This document shows, one piece after another, positions 6,955 through 9,653 of a stretch of 9,653 bases of DNA (within the stretch, counting starts at the first letter, position 1; each line of letters opens with the position of its first letter). The position numbers and the translations under genes are program-made. The notes under the pieces are model-generated. The model ran no database searches and was not told the DNA's origin. It was given only the letters and a program-made list of their open reading frames with translations. Source of the DNA: an uncultured Lachnospiraceae bacterium (GTDB taxonomy: Bacteria; Bacillota; Clostridia; Lachnospirales; Lachnospiraceae); contig CABUZU010000076.1 in assembly GCA_902496125.1 (NCBI GenBank), positions 1 to 9,653 of the forward strand. Reading direction: 5' to 3'.

Positions 6955-7946
6955 TGATGAAAGAAGATGCTTTTTGTAGATGTCATCCCATTATCAATTT
7001 ATTTTATTTTGTAGGCGTATTAGTTTTTACGATGTTTGTACAACATCCAATCTTTTTAATCATTTCTTTTCTAGGGGCTACATCTTATGGGATGTGGCTC
7101 TTAGGAGTAAAGAAGGTTTTAAAGATGAACTTTTTAATTACTTTACCAGCATTGATTATTGTAGCTTTAGTAAATCCGATGTTTAACCACTACGGGGTGA
7201 CACCGCTTTATTATATTGAAAGTAGTGGAAACTGGGTAACCTTAGAGTCTATGGTTTATGGTATTGTGCTTGGATGTGTGATGTTTATCGTAATTGAATG
7301 GTTTTCTTGTTACAATCAAGTGATGACCAGTGATAAATTTATCTATCTTTTTGGACGAATTATTCCAGCAATGTCGTTAATGCTTTCTATGGCACTTCGA
7401 TTTGTACCACTTTTTGCAAATCAGTTAAAGATTATTCGAAATGGACAAAAATGTGTAGGAATGGATACGAGTAATGCAAAATTTCTAAAGAAAATCCAAT
7501 ATGCATTAAATTTACTTTCGATTTTAGTTACTTGGGCATTGGAAAATGCGATTGAAACAGCAGATTCGATGAAGAGTAGAGGATATGGACTTCCGGGTCG
7601 AACCGCTTTTTCAATTTATCATTTTGATAAAAGAGACAAGATTGTAGGAGGACTTTTTTTAGTTCTATCCATTATTTTTACTTATGGATGTTATAAAGGA
7701 GCTGCTTATGCACAGTACAATCCTTGTATTTTATTAGCAGGCTTTACCGTTCAGGGCAATAAAGCTCCTGTGGAGTGTAGTAATTTTTTAGTAATTCTAA
7801 CCTTTGTATCCTTTGCTATTTTCTGTTTTATTCCGTTGGTTTTAAGTGTAGTAGAAGAAATGGCATTAAGAAGAAGCCAACGTGAAATTGGTAAAGAAAT
7901 AGATATTACATACAGAAATATTTATGAAGAATTGGCGAGGGAATAA
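6954..7946 (+). CDS. ecfT: ECF transporter transmembrane component EcfT (CbiQ family)
   Basis: The 330-residue integral membrane protein couples the ATPase to a substrate-binding S component in an energy-coupling factor importer. Hydrophobic segments lie at about 12-28, 31-50, 58-75, 100-118, 130-155, 229-247 and 277-300. The family signature MALRFVPLF (146-154) is present. The second coupling motif is intact in MKSRGYG (206-212). The first, usually Ala-Arg-Gly after a basic helix, reads QKCVG (165-169) here. The protein is longer than the usual 250-270 residues, with added loops at about 80-98 and 250-275 and a charged C-terminal tail. The ATG at 6954 overlaps the preceding stop (TAATG); a second ATG follows at 6957. 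GGGAG (6945-6949) serves as the binding site. The ATPase gene starts one base after its stop. Confidence 0.9.
   Translation: MMKEDAFCRCHPIINLFYFVGVLVFTMFVQHPIFLIISFLGATSYGMWLLGVKKVLKMNFLITLPALIIVALVNPMFNHYGVTPLYYIESSGNWVTLESMVYGIVLGCVMFIVIEWFSCYNQVMTSDKFIYLFGRIIPAMSLMLSMALRFVPLFANQLKIIRNGQKCVGMDTSNAKFLKKIQYALNLLSILVTWALENAIETADSMKSRGYGLPGRTAFSIYHFDKRDKIVGGLFLVLSIIFTYGCYKGAAYAQYNPCILLAGFTVQGNKAPVECSNFLVILTFVSFAIFCFIPLVLSVVEEMALRRSQREIGKEIDITYRNIYEELARE
7937..7941 (+). promoter_or_regulatory. Ribosome binding site that sets the ATPase start at 7948
   Basis: GAGGG lies 6 nt before the ATG at 7948 and inside the end of ecfT. An in-frame ATG at 7924 would overlap ecfT by 23 nt but has no Shine-Dalgarno sequence before it, and its extra 8 residues (MKNWRGNK) are not part of the ABC fold. 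Confidence 0.7.
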
Positions 7947-7947
7947 G

Positions 7948-9630
7948 ATGAACATTATTGAGATTAAAAATTTTAACTTTGCCTATCCTGAGGCAGAGAA
8001 AAAATCATTAGACAACATCAATTTATCGATAAAAGAAGGAACCTTTAATGTACTATGCGGAAAAAGTGGATGCGGTAAAAGTACATTACTTAGACAATTA
8101 AAGACGGTACTTGCTTCTCATGGAGAAAAATCAGGTGTTATTTTTTATAATGGAATCAAATTAGAAGAAGTTGATAATCGTACACAGAGTTCAGAGATTG
8201 GATTTGTACTCCAAAATCCAGAAAATCAAATTGTAACCGATAAGGTATGGCATGAACTTGCTTTTGGATTAGAGAGTTTAGGATATGACAATGCAACCAT
8301 TCGACTTCGAGTAGCGGAGATGGCAAGTTACTTTGGAATCCATCAATGGTTTTATAAAAATGTAACCGAACTTTCTGGTGGACAAAAGCAACTTCTTAAT
8401 TTGGCAGCAATTATGGCTATGCATCCGAAATTATTAATTTTAGACGAGCCAACTTCTCAGCTAGACCCGATTGCAGCTTCTGATTTTTTAGAAACTGTTA
8501 GAAAAATTAATAGGGATATTGGAACTACGATTTTAATTACAGAGCATCGTTTACAAGATGTCATTCCTTATGCAAATCAAGTAGTGGTAATGGATGAAGG
8601 AAAGATTATTGCACAGGGACTTCCAAGAGAAATTGGTGAAGAATTAAAACAAAAAAATCACGGAATGTTTTTATCGATGCCCATTCCAATGCAAATCTAT
8701 GCAGGGGTAGATAGCAAAGAGGCTTGTCCATTAACCGTTAGTGAAGGTAGAGAATGGATGAGCAAGATTGTAAGAAAGCCTAAGGCACAAGAAGAGTTTA
8801 ATCATGAAGAGAATAAAAATCCACTAGCAATTGAAGTAAAAAATATTTGGTTTCGCTATGAAAAAGATGGAAAGGATGTTGTAAGAGATTTATCATTTGA
8901 TGTCCATGAAGGCGAATTTTTTGCAATTGTAGGTGGAAATGGAACGGGAAAGAGTACAACGCTTTCTCTAATTAGTCGAGTAAGAAAGCCTTATCGAGGT
9001 AAAATTTTATTAGGTGGTAAGGATATTAGAAGATATTCTGATGATGAATTGTATCGTGGATATTTAGGAGTACTTCCTCAAAATCCTCAAAGTATGTTTA
9101 TTAAGAAAACAGTAAGAGAAGATTTGTATTCAATTATTGGCGGGAAGAGAGAAAGAAAATCGAGAGAATATCCAATCGAAATGAAAAAAGCCGATGCAAT
9201 TGAAGGAATTGTTAGTTTAACCAATTTATCAGGATTATTAGATAGGCATCCGTATGATTTAAGTGGTGGAGAACAACAACGCCTAGCATTAGCAAAGGTA
9301 TTATTGCTTCGTCCAAGAGTTTTATTATTAGATGAACCAACGAAGGGGCTTGATGCTGAATATAAGGAAGAACTTGGAGGCATCTTAAAGAAATTACAAG
9401 AACATGGAATTACTATTTTTATGATTTCGCATGATGTTGAATTTGTTGCGGAATATGCAGATAGAGTAGGATTATTCTTTGAAGGAAATATTGTAACAAG
9501 TAAAGAAACAAGAGATTTCTTTGCAGGAAATAACTTCTATACGACAACAGCAAATCGTATGGCAAGGCATCTCTTTCCAAATGCCGTCACAGCAAGGGAG
9601 GTGATTGCGTGCTTGCAGGCCAGTCTTTAG
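7948..9630 (+). CDS. ecfA: ECF transporter ATPase, two ABC domains fused (EcfA-EcfA')
   Basis: This protein of 560 residues (from the ATG at 7948) holds two complete ABC ATPase domains that power the ECF importer from the cytoplasmic side. Domain 1 has Walker A GKSGCGKST (38-46), Q-loop QNPENQ (89-94), signature LSGGQ (142-146), Walker B LLILDEP (162-168) and switch His200. Domain 2 has Walker A GGNGTGKST (329-337), Q-loop PQNPQ (377-381), signature LSGGEQQR (438-445), Walker B VLLLDEP (458-464) and His495. Both sites look catalytically intact. Residues about 225-292 form a linker, and a charged insertion (about 400-415) sits in domain 2. The fusion replaces the separate EcfA1/EcfA2 pair. It lies one base after ecfT and overlaps the next gene by 22 nt. 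The substrate cannot be deduced from the ATPase. Confidence 0.93.
   Translation: MNIIEIKNFNFAYPEAEKKSLDNINLSIKEGTFNVLCGKSGCGKSTLLRQLKTVLASHGEKSGVIFYNGIKLEEVDNRTQSSEIGFVLQNPENQIVTDKVWHELAFGLESLGYDNATIRLRVAEMASYFGIHQWFYKNVTELSGGQKQLLNLAAIMAMHPKLLILDEPTSQLDPIAASDFLETVRKINRDIGTTILITEHRLQDVIPYANQVVVMDEGKIIAQGLPREIGEELKQKNHGMFLSMPIPMQIYAGVDSKEACPLTVSEGREWMSKIVRKPKAQEEFNHEENKNPLAIEVKNIWFRYEKDGKDVVRDLSFDVHEGEFFAIVGGNGTGKSTTLSLISRVRKPYRGKILLGGKDIRRYSDDELYRGYLGVLPQNPQSMFIKKTVREDLYSIIGGKRERKSREYPIEMKKADAIEGIVSLTNLSGLLDRHPYDLSGGEQQRLALAKVLLLRPRVLLLDEPTKGLDAEYKEELGGILKKLQEHGITIFMISHDVEFVAEYADRVGLFFEGNIVTSKETRDFFAGNNFYTTTANRMARHLFPNAVTAREVIACLQASL
9596..9604 (+). promoter_or_regulatory. Ribosome binding site inside the end of ecfA
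   Basis: GGGAGGTGA (9596-9604) is a strong Shine-Dalgarno match lying within the last codons of the ATPase gene. It is 4 nt before a GTG at 9609, 7 nt measured from the end of GGAGG, and supports a further gene running off the window. Confidence 0.7.
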
Positions 9631-9653
9631 ACGATTTTATGGATGCTTTTTGG
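9609..9653 (+). CDS. Start of a further ECF-operon gene, cut by the window end
   Basis: From the GTG at 9609 a frame stays open to the last base and reads MLAGQSLDDFMDAFW. It overlaps the ATPase gene by 22 nt in another frame and sits at ideal distance from a strong ribosome binding site. The in-frame ATG at 9639 is too far from that site to be preferred. Fifteen residues are too few to assign a family. Position in the operon makes the missing S component, or another transport accessory, the obvious guess. Confidence 0.5.
   Translation, partial: MLAGQSLDDFMDAFW

Noticed and set aside
6980..7186. 68-residue alternative frame within ecfT on the + strand
   Set aside because: It lies fully inside a convincing membrane-protein gene and has no family features or spacing that would indicate translation.
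9087..9383. 98-residue open frame on the minus strand inside ecfA
   Set aside because: It is antisense to the conserved second ATPase domain, with low-complexity Ser-rich content and no ribosome binding site evidence.

Overview
The window looks like chromosomal DNA of a low-GC Gram-positive anaerobe, most likely a Clostridia/Lachnospiraceae-type Firmicute. The evidence is an A+T-rich sequence, strong AGGAGG-type ribosome binding sites before nearly every gene, sigma-A-type promoters, a lipobox lipoprotein and a Firmicute-style ECF transporter with a fused double ATPase. The genus cannot be fixed from this sequence. All confident genes are on the + strand and packed tightly. I see no tRNA, rRNA, CRISPR array, insertion sequence or phage gene.

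Region 1 (1-3382) is one large gene for a type I restriction HsdR-type protein. It carries an N-terminal DUF4145/HEPN-like domain, a coiled coil, a PD-(D/E)XK nuclease domain and an SF2 translocase. No HsdM or HsdS gene is visible; they would have to lie upstream of the window or elsewhere.

Region 2 (3390-5560) is a self-contained transcription unit. It has a near-consensus promoter (TTGACT, 17 nt, TATAAT), a cardiolipin synthase gene, a small nitroreductase gene 17 nt later, and a strong intrinsic terminator. An inverted repeat would hide the cardiolipin synthase ribosome binding site only in transcripts reading through from hsdR.

Region 3 (5561-5787) is a 227-nt non-coding stretch between the terminator and the next operon. 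It is rich in structure: six exact TGATAA/TTATCA hexamers, two perfect 10-bp inverted repeats, and a bulged 10-bp stem that encloses one of them just before the ribosome binding site. It is the most likely control region for the operon downstream.

Region 4 (5788 to the end) is a translationally coupled operon: a DUF4430 lipoprotein, an EcfT membrane protein, a fused two-domain EcfA ATPase, and the first 15 codons of another gene that overlaps the ATPase gene. Together these are most of an ECF-type vitamin or metal importer; the substrate-binding S component is not visible and may be the truncated gene. DUF4430 resembles the C-terminal domain of transcobalamin, so cobalamin or another corrinoid is a reasonable but unproven substrate. 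No cobalamin riboswitch signature is visible in the leader.
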